A stretch of 64,000 nucleotides of DNA from Brachionus manjavacas (Eukaryota > Rotifera > Eurotatoria > Ploima > Brachionidae). Positions 31,956 to 43,612 of the stretch are shown piece by piece. The notes under the pieces were generated by a model. It made no database searches. It saw only the letters and a program-made list of their open reading frames with translations, and was not told the origin of the DNA. Numbering within the stretch: position 1 is the stretch's first letter; every line of letters starts with the position of its first letter. Location of the stretch: the NCBI GenBank assembly GCA_019054805.1, contig JAHQIY010000008.1, positions 3,457,501 to 3,521,500 on the forward strand, given 5' to 3'. The position numbers and the translations under genes were made by a program.

Positions 31956-34900
31956 ATGTCTAAAACCGATCAAAATTACGATGAGATAAATCAAATATTC
32001 AAGCAAATCTCAATGCGAACTTTGCAAATGAAAACAAATAATGTCAAACTATTGAACAAAATAGGTTCTGAAATGAACATTCTTCTCGAAAAAGTTCAGG
32101 AAATAGTCCGATTTTGCATCAGCGACAGAAATGGTAATAAATCTTTGTGCCACCATCTTAAAAAAAATAACATTTAACCTAAGACTTTGTAAAAGAGATA
32201 GAGCTTATTCAGTTTGACTTTGTTCAACTAGGAAAAAAAATTGACCAGCAATTTTCAGTGCATAGGTAAAATTCCTAAATAAAATACCAAGAGTTTATTA
32301 GATTGTTTTGTTTTCAGCCAGTCTAACCAAGCTGAAAATCAAATTCAAAAAAATAAAAGTGTCATTCAAACTCTACTTGATTCAGATAGCAGTGACAATG
32401 AGTCTCCAAAGCAATTACCCATTTCTTCCGCACACAATATCATTATACCTGACACTTGCATGCCCCAATATGAAACGGAAAAGACCAAAAAACCATCCAA
32501 ACAATTCATTATTAGAGACACTATTGACTCAAATTATGATGAAATTTTTGCTGACCGAGATCGAAACAAACTCCAAACCATTAATGAAAATGGTGTCATA
32601 AATGAGAGTTTTGAAAAAGAAATTGGTTCAGGCAAAAATTTTGATGAAACATGCTTGGAAGAGGCTATTTTGGACATGGCACAAGATCATAAAAAGCCAA
32701 TTTCTGAATCTTCCAAGATTCATTTGCTTAAAACATCACAGAGCACTCCGTTGGCTATTAAAAAAAAATTGCAGGAACATGGTCTTCTGGACTTGACTAA
32801 TTCTCCATATGAAACACCGAAAAAAAATTCCAAGCTAAACACTCCCATCAAATATGTTCAAAGTAAGTTTACTTTAGAATCTCCCAGAGATTCGAAAACT
32901 CCGGTCAAATTTGTGCTCTCAACTCCGACAAAATCTCCGTCCATTTTTGTCAAAAAACCCAATTTTCAGACTTCGAGTGGTAACGATGAAAAGTCGTTCA
33001 ATGTCAATCAAAACGATAGCTTTGACTTTTCGTTCGAGTTTCGCGAACAAGCAAAAAATAAGAGTTCAAATAGTTCTAAGTGCAGCAATGCTAAAAATAG
33101 TTCCGGGAGCACATCAATTTTTAGCAATAATTCGGCTAAGTCGCCTAAAATTAAGAACAGTCAAAATAATCGAAATAAGCGATTCAAGCAGCTGGTATCA
33201 GACCCGAACGAGTCTTCAAAATCAGGTGAAAACAAAATTATCAGCTATTTTGCCAGGAAAAGCAATGAACAAAACAGCAAAGATAACTTGGTCAACTCGA
33301 CAGATTTGGATGAGACTTGTTTACCTACTGATGATTTTTTAAATAACATTAAATCAGAACCGATCTCAGTAAGTAAGCCTGATGTTCTTAAAATTAAATT
33401 AAAAATTATTTATGTATTTGACTCCTGTTATGTGATTAAATCTAGCTAAAATTAAAGATTGAATATTTTTAATTTTTAATATTTTTTGAAATTATAGTAA
33501 TTTATAAAGAAGATAAAGATTAAAAAGATTAAAAAGAAAATTTTCCCAAGAATTGTAAAGAAACTACTTAGTTTTTATTTAAAACTAAAATCATTAAAAA
33601 TTGATAGAATCTGACGGAGGTTACTAGACTAAAAGTTGATATGTCTGACTAAAGTTTATGATTTGGTGACTAAATATGAAAATTAATGAAAATGAGTATT
33701 TTATTAAAAAGAAAATTTTAATTTTTAAGTGATAATGGGATGTAAGGTTTTGTCATGATTGTACGTTGAACAATTTAGCTTTTTACCTGAAAAAAATTTC
33801 ACGATAAAAAAATTTTAGGCAATATTACAAAAGTTCACCATCGTTTTAAGACAAATAAAGTAAAATTACACAATTCTAGGTAAACATTTAATATTATGTG
33901 TAAAAATACGCCAAAACCTCAGATAGAATTACCGATTGTTTTGTTTATTATTTTATAAAATCTTTCAAAACCATTTTTTTGTCTTTTCTTTCAATGCATG
34001 TCCTCTAGAGCTTGACCAGTGAGTGTGAATTTTAGATTGATGCGAAAAACTGAAAAATGAAATAATATTTTAATTTTAAGACACAATTTGTTCTGAAAAT
34101 CTAACAACTCATATCAATGAATTTTTGATACTTATTTTAAACTTGCAGATTTAAAAGTTAAAGAATTTTTTTAGCTCATATTTGCGGAGCAGGTTTTAGA
34201 CTTAAAGTAAAAAAGTTTTTTCGATTCAATTTTTTTGGAATTTTGAAGTTTATGATCAATTTTTGATGCCCAAAATGATCAAAACAAGTTTTAATTATGA
34301 GATAAATTGTTTTTCTTAATAGAGTTGGTGCATTTTTGGATTTAAAATACTTTGTTAAAGCTTAAGGTAACCTCTGCAATATCAAAATGAACATTACAGA
34401 ATGCACACTATCTAATTGATACAATTGTAAGAGAATTTTTTTCTGCAGACTTTTACAGAGTTTACCTCTAGATTTAACAAAGTATGTTAAATCCAAAAAA
34501 TGCATAAGTTTGTTGAAACCTATTCAGATGATTCCTTGCAAAAGGCCATTCACAACGCTGAGAAAAAAATTCTTAACATGTATCATGCTTCATTTAGGTA
34601 TTTAATAACTATTTTATTACTTCCCCAGGATACTCTTCGGACTTTGTATCGCCTACTATATCCCACAGAACCCTTTGAACTTATTTTACGTAAAATATTG
34701 AATTTTTACCTAACTTTACGTAAAAAAGGTAAATTTATGGTTTTTACTTTTGAAAATTTACCAAAATTTACAATATTTTACGTAAAAAAAGTTAAAATAC
34801 AAACACCACTGTAAGTTTTTTTCAAAAAAATATTGAAAAATTTGTTGTTTTTTGATATCTTCCATTTCAATTTGACCAAAATAAAAAATTCTCTCTCTGG

Positions 34901-37617
34901 GTCTATCTTTGAAACAAAGGATTAACGAATATATCCCAAAATTAAACAAACCTCTTTAATAATGCATAATTTTGATCATTTATTTATTTAATATAATTAA
35001 AAAAATTATTTTTTTATTTAAAATATTATTAATTGAAAAATACATTTAATAATTTTAAAGATAACTCTTTTTTTTAAGCAATAAAATTTGGTTTTTTAAC
35101 AAAAATTTTTTGATGCTTATTATCAAAAAAAAGTAGGACTAATAAAATATTGGGAATATTATTTCAGCACAATCAATTTCTGATTAGCACAATGAAAAAA
35201 ACATTCAACACAATGCGATTTCTTGTAATCACAAAAAATTTTATTTAAAAAAAAACCTTTAACACAAAAAAATTGTGCTTGATAATAATTCTTAAAAGAA
35301 ATTTTTTTTCAACACAAAAATATTTATAATAAAATAAGTTTTAAATTTAAATTTTTATTTAATGATAATAAAGTATATTTCGAAGCTTAAAAAAAGATAT
35401 TAAAAAAACTGGTCCCTAGAAAACCATTTTTCCGCATTTTTTGCTCTACCTCTTTTAGGTTTATTGACAAATTGGTCCTTTTTTTTAAAAAGTTCTTTTA
35501 ATGCCAATATATGTGCACAATATCCTAATTTAGTGAAAAACTTGCAAGAACATTTCTTACTGTTGAGGTTAACTTTATAAAAGCTTTTGAATAAATAAGT
35601 TCTTCAATAAATTTTTTTAAAATTTTCCCAACAAGCCATTTTTTTATCCAGTTTAATGTAACACTTTGAAGGCTCAGGCACCACGGCAAATTGTCTTAAT
35701 CGAATTCATTTTTTGATGGACTTGAGATTTTAGGACTCGAGTTAGTGCTTGAGGATTTGTGACTGGAATTAGTGCATGAGTTGGCGAAACTAAATTTGGA
35801 TTAGATATTTTTGGAGTGGAATTTTGACTAGATATTTTTGGACTGGGACTTGGACTAACGTCTTTTTTTTTGCGATTTTTTTCTGTTGATGGCAAAGGTT
35901 CAGCATCCTCTAATGAGTTGTCAGCAACCTTTGCGATCTTTTTATTACGCCTTTTTTTTGGTTTATCTTGGGTTAAGTAAGCAATTTGTTTATTATTTCT
36001 TAAATTCATTTCTAAATAAAAACATATTATTTCAATTAGAAAAAAAATTGAAATTATTTTTTGTTAAATTTCGGTCCATTAAGAGAATATATTCATTCAA
36101 CTTTTTTAAAAATTTTTGAAGCTACTTAAAAGGCATTTTTGTGTTTAGTGTTTTTTTTAAAATAATTTTCTGTGTTGAATGCATTTCTTCATTTTTAATT
36201 TTTGTGCCATAAGTTTTTTTTTCAAATTTTAACTTTTGTGTTGAGAAGAAATCATTTTGTGCTGAGCGTTTTGAAATTGTGTTGAATGGTTATTTTTTTG
36301 TGTTGAAAAGGTAGACCCTAAAATATTTTAAAAGGTTTTGATATTTTAGTAAATTTTAACTTAGGCCAAAAATTAAAAAAAAAATTAAGTTAATTTTTAT
36401 TTCCAAGTTTTTTAAAATATATATTTATAAATAGATAAAGTTAAGTTTTATTAAGAAGTATTTTTATAACTTTAAAAATGTTCAAAAATTTAGTAAATAT
36501 AGAAATATGCTTTAAAATTGGTAAAAATTAAACATGATTTGCTTAACATCAAAATGTGTCCTTACATCAAATTTTATTAGTGAAAATTTTTTCATTATAA
36601 ATTTCGATCTTAACTTGAATTTGTCAATTTGAGTCTTTATTATGGCAATTGAATTAAATCCTTTTCTTTCTTTATAATTATTTGATCAACAATAAAATTC
36701 TAAATTTTTAATTTGAAAAAATTTTGATTAAATAACTTAATGAATAAACATTGATTTAAAATAATATTTAATAGATTCAACCAACTGCCTGATCTTAACA
36801 AGACTAATAATATTTTAAAATTAAGCATAATCAAAAATCCAATTCGAACGGAATTTCGGATTCATTTGTTAGCATTTTTAGCAATAGAGAACCTAAGCAA
36901 TCGAATAAGGTAGGTTTTAAATCATTCATTTTAAGAAAAATGGGATTCATAAAAGGACAATATGTAAATAATTATACAATTTAAAATTCTTTTATGATTT
37001 CGAAACTTTTTAGAAACAAAAAACCGAAAAAGAGCAAAAAACTTATATTGAAAATGAAGTAAAAGATGAACAGTCGAATGCTCACACAAGAAATTCGGCT
37101 GAAGATTATTTCACTGATTTTGATAAGTTAATTTTTAAATAAAAAGAAGAAATATTTTTTAGATTTTTTTTTAATTTAGAGTTCCAAAGAAAAAGGATAA
37201 TGGTTCGAATATTAAGCATTTAGAAGTCGTTCGAAAGCATGATGAAAGAAAAAAATTGCCAACATGGATTTGCAAAGAATGTGAAACTGTAATTTTCCGG
37301 TATTTAAATAAAATTTTTTAAAATAATTAATCAAGTATTGGAACACGGTCCCAGAGGAATTGCGACCTAAAAGAATGGAAAATTCATGTCGTCATAGAGC
37401 AAAGTACCAGCCACCTTCGACACCAGAACATTATTGGTCAATTGCGTTTCCAAGCACTCAAGAATGTATTGAAAGGGGCTATGGAGGAGTAGTTGCCAAG
37501 AACGACAAAGAAGATGATATTAGCAAACGATCAAGACGAAAGCGACCATTGAAACTGATCGAAAATATCGATAAAAATTCAGAGGATGAAATTAAAGACT
37601 TGGATTTCGGGGATTAA
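31956..37617 (+). CDS. RBBP8: CtIP/RBBP8/Sae2-family DNA-end resection factor
   Basis: Exons 31956-32133, 32232-32265, 32318-33368, 36826-36909, 37014-37126, 37180-37288 and 37336-37617 join in phase to 616 aa. The N-terminus is helical and could oligomerise. The middle is disordered and Ser/Asn-rich. The last ~120 residues are the conserved CtIP/Sae2 domain: VVRKHDERKKL, CKEC (C518, C521), SCRHR (540-544), PPSTPEHYW and FPSTQECIERGY. T552-P corresponds to the CDK site (T847) of human CtIP, and T564-Q to its ATM/ATR site (T859). The family activates MRE11-RAD50-NBS1 to start end resection in homologous recombination and meiosis. Exon 4 has a weak acceptor, so it is the least certain. Intron 3 (3457 nt) hosts a MITE and a MULE-like element. 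Confidence 0.9.
34328..34506. mobile_element. Short MITE in CtIP intron 3
   Basis: Inverted termini of about 48 bp: the left arm TGCATTTTTGGATTT..ACTTTGTTAAA is mirrored at 34455-34504 as TTTAACAAAGTATGTTAAAT then CCAAAAAATGCA. The interior is about 80 bp and has no coding content. A short ORF overlapping the right arm is not a gene. Confidence 0.8.
34680..34805. repeat. TTTACGTAAA-rich segment in CtIP intron 3
   Basis: Three TTTTACGTAAAA-type words occur within 120 bases, separated by GGTAAA and TTTACC phrases. It resembles 9095-9180 and 51970-52200. Confidence 0.6.
35162..36312 (-). mobile_element. MULE-like element with CAACACAA-array termini
   Basis: Both flanks carry five or more copies of a (T)CA[AG]CACAA word, pointing inward in opposite orientation: 35162-35345 on the left, and 36160-36312 inverted on the right. 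Between them, on the minus strand, lie SWIM-finger and Lys/Ser/Pro-rich coding remnants. It sits wholly inside CtIP intron 3, antisense to that gene. Exact ends and target duplication are not resolved. Confidence 0.7.
35400..36009 (-). pseudogene. SWIM-finger transposase remnant
   Basis: The minus strand frame reads QFAVVPEPSKCYIKL, passes one TGA, then KKCSCKFFTKLGYCAH, a complete SWIM motif (CxC..CxH). KPKRGRAKNAEKWF follows, the basic tail that normally follows SWIM in MULE transposases. Upstream, in another frame, an open stretch (36009-35674) encodes a Lys-rich then Ser/Pro-rich segment with KPKKRRNKKIAK, which looks like a second such tail. No catalytic domain remains. Frameshift and stop make it a relic. 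Confidence 0.65.
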
Positions 37618-38980
37618 TTTGGATAAATGCTTAAATACAATCTAATTGAAAATTGTAAAATAAATGTAATTTTTTTTGAGATTTATTGAACCACAATTAG
37701 TGAAGTAATATATTATAAAATTCATTTTAATGTAAATGAAATAAATATTTTCTTTTTTTTTCCGATGACTAAATCTGTTTTACATTTTTTTAAGAAATTA
37801 TTAGATTAGTCTTGAAAATTTTATCACATCTTAAAACAAATGATTAATTATTTGAAAAGAAATATTTTTTTTCAGTGTTAATTAATAAAATTTTAAAAAT
37901 TAATCGTAAAAAAGAAGATTCATTTTTTTATATGATTTCATTACAATCTAGCTATTAACCTTATTTCTAAAATTAGTTACCAATTAGATGGAAGTTAATT
38001 GCGGCCATCGATGGATTTAATTACAGAATTCAGTTGCGAAGCCATCTTTTGTGATGCCAAAATCGTTTGGTAATTCTAAAATTTAGTGCTTTTAAAACTC
38101 AAACAACTTTTTTTCACATTAATCTGAAATTGATAATTCCTAAAGCAAGTTTCACGTGATTTTTCACAAGTTTTTAATTTTAGAATATTTTTTTTTCATT
38201 TCAAAAAAGAAAAATTCGACTTATTAAGAGTTTTTTTCGTTATAAAGTTGATCACATGATCTTAATTATTTTTATTTTACTATTTCAATTCAAAATAAAT
38301 GAAAGATCTAAAAGCGAGCATTTTATTAAAAAACATTAATATCGAACCAATTTTTGCTGGAAAAAAACAGTGATTGTTTGATTACTTATCTAAGATCTAA
38401 TCTTTTTTTTTTTTTTATTGTAATAATTAAAAAAATAAATATTTTTTTTTTCAAAAAAAGCTTTAAATTTTAATTTTTTAAAACAATCTGGAATTAATTT
38501 CATCTCTAAACATTTATTTTGATGAACCTGATTGTATCTTCAAATATGAGGACGAACATTGGATTGAAATTTAGTCCTTGCTTTCTAGGAACTTTATTTA
38601 TTTTACCAATTCCATACTTTAAAGCCTTGGATAATTTTGAAAATCAGAATCATCATCATAATCAGATTTCTTCCAGCTATTTGAAATTGTTTACTCCATA
38701 ATAGATCATTTATATTTAAGATTTAACTTCCATTAAAATTTTTTTTGCGAATTTTTATATTTTTAGAATAAATTTAGTTGATTGTTAAATAAAAAACCAT
38801 TTCGATAAACATGCTAATTGTCAGTAATATCACTAATATCACATAAAAATTCACAACATTAAACAAAAATATCATTTTAAAAGCTAAAATTTTTAATTTG
38901 AGAACAAGTTCCCGAGATTTAAATTAAAAATTTAAAAAAAAATCAAAAAAAAAATTGACAGAAACCAAAATTAATCAATT
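37618..38980. other. Intergenic between CtIP and receptor 5
   Basis: Convergent 3' flanks of two genes. AT-rich with long T-runs near 38405-38420. A short ORF at 38519-38701 has no recognisable features and I do not call it. Confidence 0.45.
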
Positions 38981-39922
38981 TTATTCTTTTTTTAAACAAA
39001 AAAATAGTGTAAAACTTTTAAGTATGAGAATGAATTCTTGCTTGAGCTTTTCATGAATAAAAATAAGAATCGTCGAGATTAAAAGGGCATCGTAAACAAT
39101 AATATAAAAAAGATATTTAAGAACATTAAATATATTATTTAATTTAAAAAGCATAATTATAATATTTAAAAAAAGAGCAAGAGTACTAAAATCACAAAAC
39201 AACGAAAATAAAAAAAATTTGAAAATAATCCACAATTTTCGATTATTTTGTTTTTTGACTATTGCAGAACATTTATTTTTAAGAAAAATTCGATTAATCA
39301 GGACCAACTGACAAAATGAATACACTAATAATGTAGAAGATGCTGGTATAGTCAAAAATATAATTGATAATATAAATTTTATACCATAGAAATCAAAAAT
39401 TTCGTTACATGGACATATTTTGATACTTTTTATCAAGTTTAGATTTTGAGATGAAACTGTAACCAAAATATAAATTAAAAAGGTCGTAACAGTGATAGCT
39501 ATTAAATAATTTATCATATTTTGAACTGTGTTTACTTTTTTATTTAGCCATAGATAGAATTTAGATCGACTCAATAAACACAAATGAAATATTGAATAGT
39601 AGAATAAAGTTAAATAAAAAATTGAATAAAAGCTATCTAATATAAATGTCAAAGAACAAAAAATATTATTAAAAAATAAATCTGGCTCTATTTGAGCAAA
39701 ACTTTTTATAAAATTATTTATTTTAAAGCCTATTAGTGTAAAACATAAGCTAATCAGCAAACCGAATTCAACTTTTATTAATTTTTTTTTGGCTCTCATA
39801 ATGATAAATATAACCATAAATTCGGTAAAAAGTGAAAATCCAAAAATTAATATTGAAAACTTAAAACCGTAATAAGATATTGTAGAATTAGTTGCATTAA
39901 GATAATTAGTCGAATTGTTCAT
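38981..39922 (-). CDS. 7TM receptor, lineage-specific family, member 5
   Basis: Single exon, 313 aa, ATG at 39920-39922. The N-terminus has overlapping glycosylation sites (N2, N3, N9, N12). Seven hydrophobic segments are present. Motifs: RAKKKLIKVEF after TM1, a Cys before TM3, FYYSIFHLCLLSRSK at the TM3 end, Cys residues in ICPC before TM5, NNRKLWIIFKFFLF before TM6, and IHEKLKQ after TM7. It is the most divergent of the five, nearer to member 1 by its IIFKFFL block. It stands alone between the CtIP and SPT2 genes. Confidence 0.85.
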   Translation of the reverse strand: MNNSTNYLNATNSTISYYGFKFSILIFGFSLFTEFMVIFIIMRAKKKLIKVEFGLLISLCFTLIGFKINNFIKSFAQIEPDLFFNNIFCSLTFILDSFYSIFYLTLFYYSIFHLCLLSRSKFYLWLNKKVNTVQNMINYLIAITVTTFLIYILVTVSSQNLNLIKSIKICPCNEIFDFYGIKFILSIIFLTIPASSTLLVYSFCQLVLINRIFLKNKCSAIVKKQNNRKLWIIFKFFLFSLFCDFSTLALFLNIIIMLFKLNNIFNVLKYLFYIIVYDALLISTILIFIHEKLKQEFILILKSFTLFFCLKKE

Positions 39923-40520
39923 CTTTTTAAAAAAGTTAAAAATTTAAATTTTGAAATATTTTATTGGCACTAATTCACTTATTAATGTTTTTTTTTAGTT
40001 ATAAGCTTGAAATATTAGTCGCAAAATTTATTTGTCACGAAAACGGAAGTGTAATAATTTCAAATAAAGTTTATACGATTAATTTATGACGATTTTTAGC
40101 TTTAAATGAAATCTCTAAATGCATTTAAAAACATTTATTATTAAACAAATATTAAGAATTAAATTTACGGTACAGTGGCCGCATTAAACATGTGCCATTA
40201 GCAATTAACAGTAAGGTAAAAACCTTTTTTATTAGTGATATCTTCATTACCTTTATTTGAGACCTGCATCAAAAGCAAAGATCCGAAATTAAGAGTCTGC
40301 CATAAATGCTGTTTTTTTAATTGACAAATTATTTTAAAAATGAATGTTTTTAATTTATTTTAACTTAAATTTAGGAAAAAAAAATATTTTTAGATAATTT
40401 TAAAAATTTCGATTAAACTGTAAAAAATTAATTAACAAATTTTAAAAGTATCCAAGTTCCATCAATTCTTGTTTGAGTTTTTCGTTTTTTCTTTGGTAGA
40501 AACTTTGTGAAACACTATTT
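39923..40520. other. Upstream of receptor 5; possible transposon end
   Basis: AT-rich DNA. At 40171 a TA is followed by CAGTGGCCGCATTAAACATG, which has the look of a Tc1/mariner-type terminus. No partner end is found, so it is not called as an element. Confidence 0.4.
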
Positions 40521-40523
40521 CAG

Positions 40524-40732
40524 CAAATAAAGAGAAAACGTCAACAAAAAAAACGAGGATTAAAAGAAAGTACGGTGAAGTTTTGACTGAGAATCAAGTT
40601 TTGAAACAATTAGAAGATGAAGAGGCAAGGATTTCTTGTGAGAAATGTAGCAATTCGTCTTGTGGGAAATGCCTTCCAAGAGGCTTTGATTTAACTATGG
40701 AATTTTTTTGTTCAAAAAAGTGTTCTAAATAG
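40524..40732 (+). CDS. Possible terminal exon of a Cys-rich protein
   Basis: After a TTTCAG acceptor-like site, an open frame encodes a basic stretch (KRKYGEVLTENQVLKQL) and a Cys cluster, CEKCSNSSCGKC then FFCSKKCSK, ending in TAG at 40730-40732. The spaced Cys pairs look like a zinc-binding tail, and recall the Cys-rich end of the MULE relic at 12693. I cannot find upstream exons. It could be a transposon-derived fragment rather than a host gene. Confidence 0.35.
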
Positions 40733-43612
40733 ATAAATTTTGTTTCAAAATAGGATACATATATTTTCTTATACTTTTTTTGTATTTTAATTGCTTGAAT
40801 TTATGTAATTCACGGATATACCCCAATGTAAGCGTTGAAACGTTAATGACAGATCTTATTTTATTTTAACTATAACTTTTGAACCGTTCTTTTATTTCAA
40901 ATAAAGTTTTTTTAAAATTAAAGACAATATTCTCTTTTATTATTTTATATTTTTTTCGAAAAAAAAAATAAATCTCACAACTAATTAGTGATCAAATAAA
41001 AGAATTCACGGTTTTACCCCGTTTGACTTAAGGAAAGCTTAATTATTTTTATTAAAAAATAAATCAAACACGAAAAAAAACATTTTACACGAAAAAAAAC
41101 AAAAAAAATACCAATACCTTAATAACATTCTCAAATCTTATAAGCATACTAATAGTATTTTTTCAAAAAATCTTCCCTCATTTGCATTTGAATTATCTCC
41201 CGATTGCAAGCGTAAATAGTTCGTAAAAAAGTACTTGAAATGGAAATTTTCTGAACAAGAAAATGAGTCTGATCAACTATTTAGCTCCATTATCCAAAAT
41301 AAGAGATAACCAGAAGAATATAATCACCGAAGAGTCTCTTGACAGTATTTTCATTTAAAATTATGAAAAATATTTTACAAGAGAAAAAGATTTGCCTTAA
41401 GTAATTCATGCATTTCAAGTTTATTGGAAAATTAAATCTCTTGTATTATTGAAAATTGAATGCTAATTAAAGTATTTTTTAGATAAAGCATTTGATAATG
41501 TTACTTAAAGAAATGAATCGAAAAAAGTTTATCAATTTTGAATGGGATACTTAATGGCTCAATGATTCGGTATTTGCTAATTATTGATCTCTTTTCTGAT
41601 TCTCTGAATTTTCAGAAAGCTAAATGCCAGTAACAAAGATAGTGTAAAACCCTTAGATAGGAGAGTTGTCTTTAAACTCTGAGTTTAACAACTTAAGTAT
41701 AGATGGTTCTTATTTAAAATATTGAACAACATTGATAAATAAGTCAGGGTCCAAAATCATCAGTAAGTTAATATTCCAGCACTTTGAGATCAAAATTGTC
41801 AAGAACCAAGGATAACCTTATTTCACTCTTTACTCTAATATTTTTTTAATTAATCCATCAGCCTTATTTTATTTATAAATTATTTTTATATTTGAGCTTG
41901 TTAAATTTAGTGCTTCAAACTCAGAGACCCTTGAAAATGCATTCTATCAGGATTCTTTTAAATAATATGGAGTGAATGAGTTACTAAAAATGAAAGTCTC
42001 CTGTCTCTTTTGCTCTGTTCATTATCCCTAAAGCAATTTTACTTATACTGCTTCTACAACTATTAATTAGTAAATCTTAGAAGCACTTTTTTTTTTGAAA
42101 AATTAAATTTAAAATTTTTTATAAACTAACTTGTTTAATACTGCTAAATTAATTAAATAAAATTCCAAATTCAAATAAAAACTAGAATTTAAACTTCAAA
42201 TTTTAATTATTCAAATCCAATTTTAAATTAATCAGATAAATTACAAATAATCATTTAATAAAAATAAGTAGTCCTAAAATTTACTATACAAATAGAAGTT
42301 ATAATTAGCGTTAATTTAAATTTTTCTTTTTAATTATTTTAAAAGTGTTCTTAAAATTGATGATGTATCAGTTCATAGAAAAATTAATTCATAGGAAATT
42401 AATAAAGTTAAACAAAACTAATAAAATAGGAAAATATATTTCATAGGTTTTTTTTTTTCATAGAAATTATGTTCCAAACTTAAGTAGAAAAATATTAAGA
42501 TAAAATTACATATATTTTATTTTTAAGAACAAATTTTTAGTGTATTTACGTTTTATTAACTCTTGTAATAAATTTTTTTCAATTAAAATTTTCGTTTTTT
42601 GTAGATTGAAAGGAAAATTAGAAGAAAAAAAAAATTTAATTTTTTGTCTAACAAAAATTTAATTTTTTGTCTAACAAAAATTACGAAAAATTGTTATTCT
42701 GGAAAAATGATAAATTTTTATGAATTATTTCTCTATATTTATTCCTCTAAAAATTCTATGAAAATAACTTTATGAAATAATTATTCTACGAAACAAAATC
42801 TGTGAATTGATTGTTTACCCTTAAAATTAACTCTAATATTTTCATGGTGAACACTACAGCGTATTTTTGACCAGCCCCTTATACACCAATATTTACTCAA
42901 GTTATCCTGAATTTGGTTGTTGAAATTAAAAAAAAACTAAAATTTTAAATTTTTAGAATAGTTTATTTCAAAAATAATTGAAATTTAAAAATTAAAACAA
43001 AACTTAAAATGTGAATCTGAATTAGCATAAAATTCGATAAAAAATAATTCAATTTTTTGAAATTTTCTTTTATCGTTTTCTTTAAACAGGACGGTAAAGT
43101 GAAACGCTGTTAGTTTCACTGACACGGTAATAATCAATTCAAAATCAATACATTTATTAAGAATTTAAAATTTTTAATGGAATATTTCTTTGAAAAATCA
43201 CAAAGCCGAATTTCATATCTTTTATCAAATATTTAAGTAAAAAAATATATATTTATTAAACACATCTTTCCAGAATTTTCAAAAGACAATCTTGTTCGCC
43301 TTTGTAAAAATAAAATAATAATTTTTTGTATAAATATGCAGACTTGCAACTTGAATTCGCCTAAATTTCAATTAAAATTTCAACAAAAAAATAAAAAAAC
43401 TATACTTTGCTTAGAAAAAATAACTCATACACAAACGCACACAAAATTTAGAAAAGTTTAATTTGAAAAAATATTAATAATTAGACAGCTTCAAGTTTAC
43501 CAAAGTATAATCTTCCATTTGCAGACCACTTGAACGCAAAGTCAACGACAATCGTTCGGCTTTGAACATGATTTTCTAATAAGTTCAGGAGCAAATTTTC
43601 ATCTTTTCACCA
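40733..43612. other. Intergenic with weak retroelement traces
   Basis: 2.9 kb, AT-rich. Near 41470 the phrase DKAFDNV resembles reverse-transcriptase motif A, and 41180-41420 may be old coding DNA, but frames are destroyed. A GTGAAAC-N7-GTTTCAC hairpin lies at about 43099-43119, 500 bases before the SPT2 gene. Confidence 0.4.

Noticed and set aside
32308..33342. Alternative-frame ORFs over CtIP exon 3
   Set aside because: The frame used by the gene is open across the whole exon and joins in phase to the conserved C-terminal domain; the others do not.
34500..34814. 104-codon ORF in CtIP intron 3
   Set aside because: Starts in a MITE arm and runs through the ACGTAA repeat segment. Composition reflects the repeats.
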